DNA of 64,000 nucleotides from contig NZ_BMZQ01000002.1 in NCBI RefSeq assembly GCF_014652875.1, positions 496,001-560,000 on the forward strand, written 5' to 3'. The position numbers were made by a program, and so were the translations under genes. The notes under the pieces are model-generated. The model saw nothing but the letters and a program-made list of their open reading frames with translations. It was not told the origin of the DNA and did no database searches. The stretch comes from Tianweitania populi. GTDB taxonomy: Bacteria > Pseudomonadota > Alphaproteobacteria > Rhizobiales > Rhizobiaceae. Positions 53,594 through 61,367 of this stretch are shown here, piece after piece (positions within the stretch are counted from its first letter, which is position 1; every line of letters begins with the position of its first letter).

Positions 53594-55510
53594 ATGAAGG
53601 CGCCAACAGCCGGCCGCATGCTGCGTCGGCTGTTCAACGGACTGGACGAGCGGTTGACGGCCATCAAGCAGAACGAGGCGGTTAAAGCCAAGCGCGGCAT
53701 CTTCAGGGGCGAGACGTTCTCCATCCTGAAGCGGATGCTGGCGGAAAACAGCCGGGATTATGTCGGCTCCTACACGGTTGCCATCCTGTGCCTGCTGGCA
53801 ATTGCCGCCACCACCGCATTCAGCGCCTGGATCATGCGCGACGTCATCGACGAGATCTTCGTCAATGCCCGCGCCGACCTGATCGCGCTGATCTCTGCTT
53901 CGATCTTCGCCGCTTTCCTTATCCGCGGCGTGGCCGGTTATGCGCAGTCGGTGATCCTGGCGCGCGTCGGCAACAATCTCGTGGCGCGTTATCAGAAGCG
54001 TATCTTCGATCACCTGATGAAGCTCGGCATCGGCTTTTTCAGCGACCAGCGCTCCGGTCAGCTGGCCGCGCGCATCACCGAAAACGTCAACGGCGTACGC
54101 GACCTCTTGTCGATGACGCTGACCTCCATTGCGCGCGATCTGGTTTCGCTGCTCGCGCTGGTGGGCGTCATGATCTACCAGGACCCGTTCCTGGCCATGA
54201 TCGCGCTGCTGATCGGCCCGCCGTTGATCTTTGCGGTGAACACGCTGATGCGTCGTCTGCGCAAGGCTGCGCGCAAGGCTGTCGTGGTCAATTCCCGTCT
54301 TGTCGGTGCGATCCAGGAAGCAACGCAGGGTGTGGCCATCGTCAAGGCCTTCACCATGGAAGACCAGCTGTCGCGGCGCATCGGCGCGCTGATCGACGAT
54401 GCCGAACAGCGCGCCAACAAGATCGCCCAGGTGTCCGAGCGCACTACGCCGATCGCGGAAATTCTGGCCGGCGTCGCCGTTGCCGGTGTGATCGCTTATT
54501 CCGGCTATCGCGCGGCCTACGAACAGCTGCCGCCCGGCGCCGTCTTCGCCTTCATCACCGCGCTGATGCTGGCTTACGACCCCGCGCGCCGCTTGGCCCG
54601 CGTCCAGGTCAATCTTGAAAAGTCTCTCGTCAATGCGCGCATGATCTATGAAATTCTCGACATCGAGCCGCATCAGCGCGATGCCGCCGGTGCCACCGAG
54701 TTGAAGGTGCAATCCGGCGCCGTGCGGTTCGAAAATGCCAGCTTCGCTTACGACGAAACGCTGCCCGTGCTGCGTGCCGTCTCTTTCGAAGCAGGTGCCA
54801 ACCAGACAACAGCCATCGTCGGTTCGTCAGGCGCCGGCAAATCGACGCTGATCTCGCTTCTGCTGCGCTTCTACGATCTCCAGTCCGGCCGCATCACTGT
54901 GGATGGTCAGGATATCGCACGGGTCACCAAGCAGTCGCTGCGCAGCCAGATCGCCTATGTTTCGCAACAGCCTTATCTGTTTGAAGGCACGATCCGCGAC
55001 AACATCCGCTATGGCCGCCCGGACGCGACCGACGCCGAAGTCGAGGAAGCCGCCGGCATCGCCTATGCCGATACTTTCATCCGGGCCCAAACCGAAGGCT
55101 ACGATACGCTGGTCGGGGAAAGCGGCGCCACGCTTTCCGGCGGCCAGCGCCAACGCGTGTCGATCGCCCGTGCCATCCTGCGCAATGCACCGATCCTCGT
55201 GCTCGACGAAGCCACGTCGGCGCTCGACAATGAATCGGAAGCGCAGGTGCAGGCGGCGCTCGAGCGCGTCATGCAGGGCCGCACCACCATCGTTATTGCT
55301 CATCGCATGTCGACCGTGGTCAGTGCCGACAAGATCGTGGTGATGGATTCCGGCGAAGTCGTCGAGCAAGGCACGCATGACGAATTGCTGGCCGACAAGA
55401 ACGGCATCTATGCCCGCTTCTATCGCCTTCAAACGCAGAAGGGTCTGGAGCTCGTGGAAGACCGCGCTTCATCCGAAACCTCGACCGTGCAGCGAAAGAC
55501 ACTGCCATGA
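53594..55510 (+). CDS. MsbA-like ABC exporter (fused membrane and ATPase domains)
   Basis: A half-size type IV ABC exporter, 638 aa: six helices in residues about 55-350, then one nucleotide-binding domain. Walker A is [10 protein letters not shown] near 412, the signature LSGGQRQR near 515, Walker [13 protein letters not shown] near 535, and the H-loop His in IVIAHRMS. It would work as a homodimer. Substrates of such proteins include lipids and drugs; none can be assigned. dapB overlaps its stop. An internal ATG at 53618 is an alternative start; neither has a strong ribosome site. Confidence 0.92.
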   Translation: MKAPTAGRMLRRLFNGLDERLTAIKQNEAVKAKRGIFRGETFSILKRMLAENSRDYVGSYTVAILCLLAIAATTAFSAWIMRDVIDEIFVNARADLIALISASIFAAFLIRGVAGYAQSVILARVGNNLVARYQKRIFDHLMKLGIGFFSDQRSGQLAARITENVNGVRDLLSMTLTSIARDLVSLLALVGVMIYQDPFLAMIALLIGPPLIFAVNTLMRRLRKAARKAVVVNSRLVGAIQEATQGVAIVKAFTMEDQLSRRIGALIDDAEQRANKIAQVSERTTPIAEILAGVAVAGVIAYSGYRAAYEQLPPGAVFAFITALMLAYDPARRLARVQVNLEKSLVNARMIYEILDIEPHQRDAAGATELKVQSGAVRFENASFAYDETLPVLRAVSFEAGANQTTAIVGSSGAGKSTLISLLLRFYDLQSGRITVDGQDIARVTKQSLRSQIAYVSQQPYLFEGTIRDNIRYGRPDATDAEVEEAAGIAYADTFIRAQTEGYDTLVGESGATLSGGQRQRVSIARAILRNAPILVLDEATSALDNESEAQVQAALERVMQGRTTIVIAHRMSTVVSADKIVVMDSGEVVEQGTHDELLADKNGIYARFYRLQTQKGLELVEDRASSETSTVQRKTLP

Positions 55511-56337
55511 TGAGCGAGAACGCATCGAAGCCGATGCGACTGGTTGTGGTTGGTGCCGGCGGCCGCATGGGTCAGGCGCTGATCCGCGCAATCGGCGAGA
55601 CCAAGGATGCTGTTTTGTCGGGCGCGGTCGAGCGGCAAGGCTCCGCTGCGCTCGGCCGTGATGCAGGTGAGCTTGCCGGCGTCGGGTCGCTCGGCGTCCT
55701 CGTGACAGATGATCCGTTGCCGGTATTCGCCCAGGCCGACGGCGTGCTCGACTTCACCTCGCCGGCGGCAAGCGTGGAGTTCGCAGGTTATGCCGCGCAG
55801 GCCCATATCGCGCATGTGATCGGCACCACCGGATGCTCGGCAGAGGATGACGCCAAGATTCTGGCTGCCGCGCGTCACGCGACGATCGTGAAGTCCGGCA
55901 ATATGAGCCTCGGCGTCAATCTTCTGGCGGCGCTGGTGGAACAGGCGGCTCGCGCCCTTCCCGCAGCCGATTTCGACATCGAGGTGCTGGAAATGCACCA
56001 TCGCCACAAGGTGGATGCGCCGTCCGGCACGGCCTTGCTGCTCGGCCAGTCGGCGGCAGAGGGTCGCGCCATCGAGCTTGAAGAAAACAGCGTACGCAGT
56101 CGCGACGGCCACACCGGTTCGCGGGAAGCAGGCACGATCGGCTTCGCCACCTTGCGAGGCGGTTCTGTTGTCGGCGAGCATTCCGTGATCCTGGCTGGCG
56201 CCGGCGAACGCATCACGCTTTGCCATATGGCCGAAGACCGCTCGATCTTTGCGCGCGGCGCTGTGCGTGCGGCCTTGTGGGCGCGCGGACGCAAATCGGG
56301 CCTTTATTCCATGCGAGACGTCCTTGGCCTGGCTTGA
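55507..56337 (+). CDS. dapB: 4-hydroxy-tetrahydrodipicolinate reductase
   Basis: Reduces HTPA to tetrahydrodipicolinate in the lysine/diaminopimelate pathway (276 aa). The NAD(P)H loop [16 protein letters not shown] is near residue 13; the catalytic segment [15 protein letters not shown] near 160 carries the His-His and Lys residues of the active site; GTTGC near 105 is also typical. The ATG ATG start overlaps the exporter stop by 4 nt. Confidence 0.96.
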   Translation: MMSENASKPMRLVVVGAGGRMGQALIRAIGETKDAVLSGAVERQGSAALGRDAGELAGVGSLGVLVTDDPLPVFAQADGVLDFTSPAASVEFAGYAAQAHIAHVIGTTGCSAEDDAKILAAARHATIVKSGNMSLGVNLLAALVEQAARALPAADFDIEVLEMHHRHKVDAPSGTALLLGQSAAEGRAIELEENSVRSRDGHTGSREAGTIGFATLRGGSVVGEHSVILAGAGERITLCHMAEDRSIFARGAVRAALWARGRKSGLYSMRDVLGLA

Positions 56338-56382
56338 GCGCCAGCGCTGCCTCTGATCATCAGAACGAACTGGGAGAGATAA

Positions 56383-56997
56383 ATGTCCGGTACCCTCGTG
56401 CTCGTGCGCCACGGCCAGAGCGATTGGAACCTCAAGAACCTGTTCACCGGCTGGCGTGATCCAGAGCTGACCGAACAGGGCGTTACCGAAGCCAAGGCAG
56501 CAGGCACCAAGCTTGCCGCCCGCGGGCTGAAGTTCGATCTCGCTTATACGTCCGACCTGAAGCGGGCGCAGAACACCTGCGCACTGATCCTCGGCGAATT
56601 GGCTCAGGACAGCCTCAAGACCATCCGCAACCAGGCGCTGAACGAGCGCGATTACGGCGACCTGTCTGGCCTCAACAAGGACGATGCGCGTGCCAAGTGG
56701 GGCGAGGACCAGGTTCATATCTGGCGCCGCTCCTATGACGTGCCGCCGCCCGGCGGCGAAAGCCTGCGTGACACCGGCGCACGCGTCTGGCCCTACTACA
56801 TGCACGAAGTCCAGCCGCATGTGCTCCGCGGTGAGACCGTTCTGGTCGCCGCCCACGGCAACTCGCTGCGCGCCCTCATCATGGCGCTGGATGGCCTGAC
56901 CGGCGAGGAGGTCGTCTCCATGGAACTCGGAACCGGCGTGCCGATCGTCTACAAGCTCAATGCAGATTCCACCGTCGCATCCAAGGAAACGCTGTAA
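56383..56997 (+). CDS. gpmA: 2,3-bisphosphoglycerate-dependent phosphoglycerate mutase
   Basis: Interconverts 3- and 2-phosphoglycerate (204 aa, the short alphaproteobacterial form). The phosphohistidine site is [13 protein letters not shown] (His10), with [13 protein letters not shown], the acid residue in [10 protein letters not shown] near 90, and the second His in [11 protein letters not shown] near 158. A GGGAGA ribosome site is near the ATG. It lies 45 bp after dapB and is followed by hairpins. Confidence 0.96.
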   Translation: MSGTLVLVRHGQSDWNLKNLFTGWRDPELTEQGVTEAKAAGTKLAARGLKFDLAYTSDLKRAQNTCALILGELAQDSLKTIRNQALNERDYGDLSGLNKDDARAKWGEDQVHIWRRSYDVPPPGGESLRDTGARVWPYYMHEVQPHVLRGETVLVAAHGNSLRALIMALDGLTGEEVVSMELGTGVPIVYKLNADSTVASKETL

Positions 56998-57031
56998 ACT
57001 CCGCTTGGCCGGCAGCCCATGCCGGCTCACG

Positions 57032-57063
57032 ATCTTCGCAGACGGACGCATCTGCGAAGATTG
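57032..57063 (+). terminator. Hairpin after gpmA, probable terminator
   Basis: ATCTTCGCAGA (57032-57042) and TCTGCGAAGAT (57051-57061) form a perfect 11-bp stem with an 8-nt loop; only a short T-run follows. A smaller GCCGGC hairpin precedes it at about 57009-57026. Confidence 0.6.
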
Positions 57064-57086
57064 CTGGAAACAGCGAAGATTGTGCG

Positions 57087-57115
57087 TTGACAGAATCCAG
57101 CGCCGCACGTACATC
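57087..57115 (+). promoter_or_regulatory. Promoter of tRNA-Leu
   Basis: Consensus -35 TTGACA (57087-57092), a 17-bp spacer, and TACATC (57110-57115) as -10. The -10 ends 14 bases before the tRNA, so transcription would start only a few bases before its 5' end. Confidence 0.75.
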
Positions 57116-57129
57116 GGCGGCGCACACCT

Positions 57130-57214
57130 GCCCAGGTGGCGGAATTGGTAGACGCGCACGGTTCAGGTCCGTGTGCCGCGAGGCGTGGAGGTTCGAGTCC
57201 TCTCCTGGGCACCA
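57130..57214 (+). tRNA. tRNA-Leu (CAG anticodon)
   Basis: An 85-nt class II tRNA with a long variable arm and encoded CCA. The acceptor stem is GCCCAGG/CCTGGGC; the anticodon stem CACGG/CCGTG encloses TTCAGGT, giving CAG; the T arm has GGTTCGAGTCC. Nothing resembling an integrase or an attachment-site repeat follows. The 236 bp after it, to 57450, hold no gene I can support. Confidence 0.97.
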
Positions 57215-57450
57215 TCATCTCACAAGATGTGGTTTGCAAGCTAATCAGCCAAAACCCAATCCTTAGCTTGCGGCGTCAGCGCTCACGACGAGCGATCCTT
57301 ACCTATTCTATATCGAGTTCGTGCCTGCTCAAGCTTGCTTCGACGCAGGTCGTACAGCTGTGAGGCGTTCTTGAACGCGATAGAGCACCGGACTCACAGC
57401 CAATAGTGGCGCCGGAACATCGCCACTCATCAAGCCGCAAGGATGCGATC

Positions 57451-58416
57451 TTACTTGCCAAAAGCGGACTTGATCGCTTTCCAGCCAGGCGAAATCACCG
57501 TGCTGGCGATCGGGATCAGAACCGTGCCCAGTGCCAATCCGAAAAGGCCGAAGCCGGCTGTTTCAGCAAACCAGGCGACGATCGGTCCGGCCGCATGATC
57601 GGCTAATTCATGCACATGCTCGATCGCAGCGGCCGGCCCATGCCAGCCGAAACCGCCCGCGCCGTGCGCGACGATGCTGCCGCCTACCCAGATCATGGCG
57701 GCCGTACCGATCACGCCAAGCACCAGCATGACCGTCGGCATGCCCTTCACCATGGCGCGTCCGAGAGCGCGACCGAAGCCAGTCAGCGCATGGCGTGCGA
57801 GATACATGCCCATGTCGTCCAGGCGCACGATCAGCGCCACGGCGCCGTAAACCAGCAGCGTGATGCCGGTGCCGACAAGCGCCAGAACCGCCGCTTGCAT
57901 GATGAAGCTGTTGGCGGGAATGGCCGCCAGCGCGATGGTCATGATCTCGGCCGACAGAATGAAGTCGGTCTTGATCGCGCTCGCGACCTGCTCGTCCTCA
58001 CGGCTGGCAGCGTTCATCGCCACCGGCGTCAGCTTTTCCTCGTGTCCTTCCGCATGGCTCGGTGCCAAGGCGTGAAACACCTTCTCGGCACCTTCGTAAG
58101 CGAGATAAGCGCCGCCCAGCATCAGCAGCGGCGTGATGGCGGAGGGCAGAAAGAAGCTCAGCACGAGGGCGGCCGGCAGCAGGAACAAGAGCTTGTTCTT
58201 GAGCGAGCCCAGCGCAATCTTGCCGACAATCGGCAGTTCCCGCTTGGCCGCAAACCCGTCCAGATAACGCGGCGTGACGGCCGCATCGTCGATCACGGCC
58301 GCACTTGCCTTCACGCCGGCCTTCGTCGCCATGCCCGCAACATCATCGACCGACGAGGCCGCGACCTTGACGATGCCTGCTATGTCGTCAAGCAGCCCCA
58401 ACAGTCCGATGCTCAT
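57451..58416 (-). CDS. DUF808 (YedI-like) membrane protein
   Basis: Membrane protein of 321 aa belonging to the DUF808/YedI family, function unknown. The N-terminal GLLGLLDDIAGIVKVAASSVDDVAGMATKA is the family hallmark, followed by DDAAVTPRYLDGFAAKRELPIV and about six helices. The loop HALAPSHAEGHEEK and the later HVHELADHAAG are His-rich. It is monocistronic, divergent from the reductase gene at 58549. Confidence 0.92.
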   Translation of the reverse strand: MSIGLLGLLDDIAGIVKVAASSVDDVAGMATKAGVKASAAVIDDAAVTPRYLDGFAAKRELPIVGKIALGSLKNKLLFLLPAALVLSFFLPSAITPLLMLGGAYLAYEGAEKVFHALAPSHAEGHEEKLTPVAMNAASREDEQVASAIKTDFILSAEIMTIALAAIPANSFIMQAAVLALVGTGITLLVYGAVALIVRLDDMGMYLARHALTGFGRALGRAMVKGMPTVMLVLGVIGTAAMIWVGGSIVAHGAGGFGWHGPAAAIEHVHELADHAAGPIVAWFAETAGFGLFGLALGTVLIPIASTVISPGWKAIKSAFGK

Positions 58417-58548
58417 GCACGTCTCGCTCTCTTATTGTTCTCGCTCAGCCCAACTTGGACAAGCAGGCCAACAAGGCAAGGCGGCAGTTGTTCCTTTCCG
58501 CGACTTGCCGCATACAAGCGGCTCGAAAGATAAGAGCAGGGAACAGGC

Positions 58549-59469
58549 ATGGTGCAGGGTCAAAAGGCAGGCGAGCGGATCGCGATCATCGGCAGCGGCG
58601 GGATCGGCGGGTATCTGGCAAGCCAGCTCCACGCTGCCGGGCATGACATCACCTTGTGTGTGCGCACGCCCTTCGACAAGCTGGTGATCACCGAAGCCGA
58701 CGGCGGCTCGGAAACCACCGTACCCGTTCGGATCGCTACCGACCCTGCGGCGGAAAAGCCTGCCAAATGGATCCTCGTAACCACCAAGGCGCAGGATGTG
58801 CCGAGTGCTGCAGCATGGTTGGAAAAGCTCGCAGGACCCGACAGCGTCGTGGTTGTCACGCAGAACGGCATCGAGCACGAAGAGCGTGTTCGGCCCTTTT
58901 TGCCTGCTGAAACACAGGTCCTGCCGGCCATCATGATCTGCGCCGTCGAGCGCTTGGCACCCGGACACATCCTCCATCACGGCCATGCCAAGATCAGTGT
59001 GCCGCAAGGGCCCGTGGGCGATGATTTTGCCGAGCTGTTTGCCGGAAGCGCCTTCGAGATCAACGGCGAGGATGACTTCCGGACCGTGGCCTGGGGCAAG
59101 CTGCTGACCAATGCCATGGCCAACCCTGTCACCGCGCTGACCGTGCGCCGTGGTGCGGTGTTTTCGGACAGCCAGGTTGCAGAATTGGCCCGCAGCATCG
59201 GGCGTGAAGTGGTTGCCGTGGCGAAGGCCGCCGGCGCAAAGCTCAGCGATTCCGACATCGAGGGACCGCTGGCACGCAACGCCAAGTCGCCAAACAGCGG
59301 ATCATCAATGCTTTATGATCGTCTGGCCGGCCGGCCTCTGGAATATGCCTTCATCACCGGCGCGGTTGTGGAAGCCGCTGAACGACATGGCATCGACGTT
59401 CCGGTCAACCGCACAATCCTGGCACTGTTGAAGGGCGCCAGTGGTTACAGCCTTGATGGCGCAAACTGA
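58549..59469 (+). CDS. 2-dehydropantoate 2-reductase family protein
   Basis: Ketopantoate reductase-like protein (306 aa, PanE/ApbA family). The NADPH loop is IAIIGSGGIGGYLASQLHAAGHD near residue 10; the catalytic Lys is probably in AWGKLLTNAMANPVTAL near 183, and the C-terminal AKSPNSGSSMLYDRLAGRPLEY is typical of the family, which includes several paralogues acting on other 2-keto acids. With no panB or panC nearby, pantothenate synthesis is possible but not proven. The TetR gene follows 44 bp later. Confidence 0.88.
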   Translation: MVQGQKAGERIAIIGSGGIGGYLASQLHAAGHDITLCVRTPFDKLVITEADGGSETTVPVRIATDPAAEKPAKWILVTTKAQDVPSAAAWLEKLAGPDSVVVVTQNGIEHEERVRPFLPAETQVLPAIMICAVERLAPGHILHHGHAKISVPQGPVGDDFAELFAGSAFEINGEDDFRTVAWGKLLTNAMANPVTALTVRRGAVFSDSQVAELARSIGREVVAVAKAAGAKLSDSDIEGPLARNAKSPNSGSSMLYDRLAGRPLEYAFITGAVVEAAERHGIDVPVNRTILALLKGASGYSLDGAN

Positions 59470-59513
59470 CCCTGGCGCATTGCCCCGTCGGCCCAAGACA
59501 AGTCTGAACCGCC

Positions 59514-60149
59514 ATGCGCAAGACGCTTTGTGACATTCGTCGGCCCGAGATCGTGCAGGCCGCCATCAAGGCGATCTCGGAGAACGGCTTGCCGATGCCG
59601 TCCTATGACAGGATCGCGGAACAGGCCGGCATGTCGCGCCAGTTGATCCGGCATTATTTCCCTGAGCCGGAAGCCTTGATGGTCGCAGTCTGCGAAGCTT
59701 TGGCTTCGGCACATCGCATGCTGCTGATGCGCGGCATCCATCAGGCCAACTCGGCTGAGCGTCTGCCCTTATTTCTCGACTACTACTTCAACCTCCTCAC
59801 CAAGGAGGGACTGGCGAAACCGGCCGATACGGCCGTCTACGACGCCGTGATGTCGCTTGCCACGGGATCAAAGGCGGTGCGCAACAAGCTGCGTGAGCAT
59901 TACAACATCCTGCAGCACACGATCGCGCATGAAGTGCAGATCAGCAATCCCGAACTCAGTCAGCGCGCCTGTGCGGAAATCGGCTTTCTGTTCTCGACCC
60001 TGATCCAGGGACACTGGAAACTGGTGGCCACGCTCGGCTTTTCGGAAAGCTATAATCGCGTCACGCGCGAGGCCGTCGACCGCCTGATCCAGTCCTATAA
60101 AGACCGCTATGACGATCCCGATCTGGCCGAGCCTCCACCCGCTGTCTAA
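59514..60149 (+). CDS. TetR family transcriptional regulator
   Basis: A 211-aa regulator with an N-terminal helix-turn-helix (RRPEIVQAAIKAISENGLPMPSYDRIAEQAGMSRQLIRHYF, about residues 9-50) and a helical ligand-binding C-terminal domain. It starts 44 bp after the reductase gene and may be co-transcribed; I see no clear palindrome nearby. Target and ligand are unknown. Confidence 0.9.
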   Translation: MRKTLCDIRRPEIVQAAIKAISENGLPMPSYDRIAEQAGMSRQLIRHYFPEPEALMVAVCEALASAHRMLLMRGIHQANSAERLPLFLDYYFNLLTKEGLAKPADTAVYDAVMSLATGSKAVRNKLREHYNILQHTIAHEVQISNPELSQRACAEIGFLFSTLIQGHWKLVATLGFSESYNRVTREAVDRLIQSYKDRYDDPDLAEPPPAV

Positions 60150-60269
60150 GCCTAAAGTTGCACTGCCGACTCAAGTCCTGCGTCGATTTTCGAATTGAAA
60201 GCCTAATACTTTTTCTGCCAGTGTGCCTTGTAGATGGCTGTGCGTTCTTTGAACGCGGCAGGAGGAAAC

Positions 60270-60551
60270 ATGCGTATTCGTAGACACGCCCGCGACCGGC
60301 GAATGGAGCGACGACTTGCTCGCAAAGTGACAAAGACCGGTGAGAAGTGCGCGCCTGAAGTCTACCAAGCCTATCTGGCCGGAATGCAGCGCGGCATGGA
60401 AATCCAGGAAGAACAACAGGCTGCGCAGGAATGCATGTCGTACCGGGACATCTTCGGCAATGAGATTCCGTCCATGAAGATGCGCGACGTCAAAGCCGAT
60501 GATGCCCTTTGCGTCAGATCAGCAATGGGCCCATCGGTAAGCCTCCATTAA
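60270..60551 (+). CDS. Hypothetical small basic/acidic protein
   Basis: A 93-residue soluble protein with a very basic N-terminus (MRIRRHARDRRMERRLARK), then a Glu/Gln-rich helix (MEIQEEQQAAQE). I recognise no domain. The ribosome site GGAGGAAAC is strong and well placed, which supports translation. A small GCGTTC/GAACGC hairpin lies just before it (60242-60256). Confidence 0.6.
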   Translation: MRIRRHARDRRMERRLARKVTKTGEKCAPEVYQAYLAGMQRGMEIQEEQQAAQECMSYRDIFGNEIPSMKMRDVKADDALCVRSAMGPSVSLH

Positions 60552-60670
60552 CGCAACCCTGAAGAAGCAGAGACACTCCTCGTAAAGCGCGTCAAAATTG
60601 AATCGCAATTTACGTATCGGAAACTGCTGAAGACTAAGCCCGGAGTGTGAACTCAATCAGGGCCGCGAAC

Positions 60671-60772
60671 ATGAAGTTCGATGTGGACGGACCAGAGCCC
60701 AGATACGAAGTGTGGGGGCTCTGCTTCGTCGCTATTATCGCAAATTACGTTTATTGGTCGGTTCTCGCCTGA
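60671..60772 (+). CDS. 33-residue predicted single-helix membrane peptide
   Basis: A 34-codon frame, ATG to TGA, in the otherwise empty 279-bp gap between the 93-aa gene and soxG. It encodes a polar start (MKFDVDGPEPRYEVW) and a hydrophobic aromatic-rich helix (GLCFVAIIANYVYWSVLA). AGGG lies about 8 nt before the ATG. The clean polar-then-helix layout makes it more plausible than chance, but there is no independent evidence of expression. Nothing else is evident in the gap. Confidence 0.4.
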   Translation: MKFDVDGPEPRYEVWGLCFVAIIANYVYWSVLA

Positions 60773-60830
60773 GGCCGGCTGCACGTCTTTCCTTCGCGCC
60801 CGGCGCGTCAAAGATCTCGAACGCCGCGCA

Positions 60831-61367
60831 TTAACGGCGTTCCAGCCAGTGCCAAATAGTGGTCGCTAGTGGCGCTTCGATGTGAAGCCGCGCACAATCA
60901 GGGCTTGTGCGATGAAGCAGAGCTGGCTGGCCGCACACCAGCGTCGCGGCTGAGGGACTTCTGCCCTCCAGATCGACAAAACTCATTTCCGCGATGAGTT
61001 CTCGCAGCTTCGGCCCCTGGATCTCGACTGTGCGATAAGCATCATCGGCAAGGCTGACGGCGTAACCGTCGGCGTTCCAACCAGGATTGGCAGCGAGCGG
61101 TTCAACGGAGGTTATCAGCATCCGGTCACGGCCGATCCGCAGCGCATGGATCTCCCTTTCGGCGATCTGCCACAGTCCGATGCTCGGCGCTCCCGGTGCC
61201 AGGCTCGCGACGGCTGCTTCAAGGTTGCCGCTGACAAGCACACGATGAAGGTCCGGGACGGCACGCGCGCTCCAACCATCGCCGTGCAGCCTCGCAGACG
61301 TCCAGTCCGGTACAGGCGTCCAGAAGGTGCCGCGGTCGAGCATGGTCTTCGGCAGGAAGTCAGGCAT
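60831..61367 (-). CDS. soxG: Sarcosine oxidase subunit gamma
   Basis: The small gamma subunit of heterotetrameric sarcosine oxidase (178 aa), which oxidises sarcosine to glycine while passing the methyl group to tetrahydrofolate. Its sequence resembles the GcvT-like fold of the family: LWQIAEREIHALRIGRDRMLI, then VEIQGPKLRELIAEM and the C-terminal ARLHIEAPLATTIWHWLE. The ATG at 61367 overlaps the end of soxA by 8 nt, as expected for soxBDAG operons. Confidence 0.88.
   Translation of the reverse strand: MPDFLPKTMLDRGTFWTPVPDWTSARLHGDGWSARAVPDLHRVLVSGNLEAAVASLAPGAPSIGLWQIAEREIHALRIGRDRMLITSVEPLAANPGWNADGYAVSLADDAYRTVEIQGPKLRELIAEMSFVDLEGRSPSAATLVCGQPALLHRTSPDCARLHIEAPLATTIWHWLERR

Noticed and set aside
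57130-57450. tRNA-Leu as an integration site for a genomic island
   Set aside because: No integrase follows, and I see no direct repeat of the tRNA 3' end downstream in the window.
60681-60869. 62-codon frame overlapping the 33-residue peptide
   Set aside because: Its translation lacks a plausible domain or ribosome site, and its end runs into the soxG 3' region; the shorter frame has the better polar-plus-helix design.
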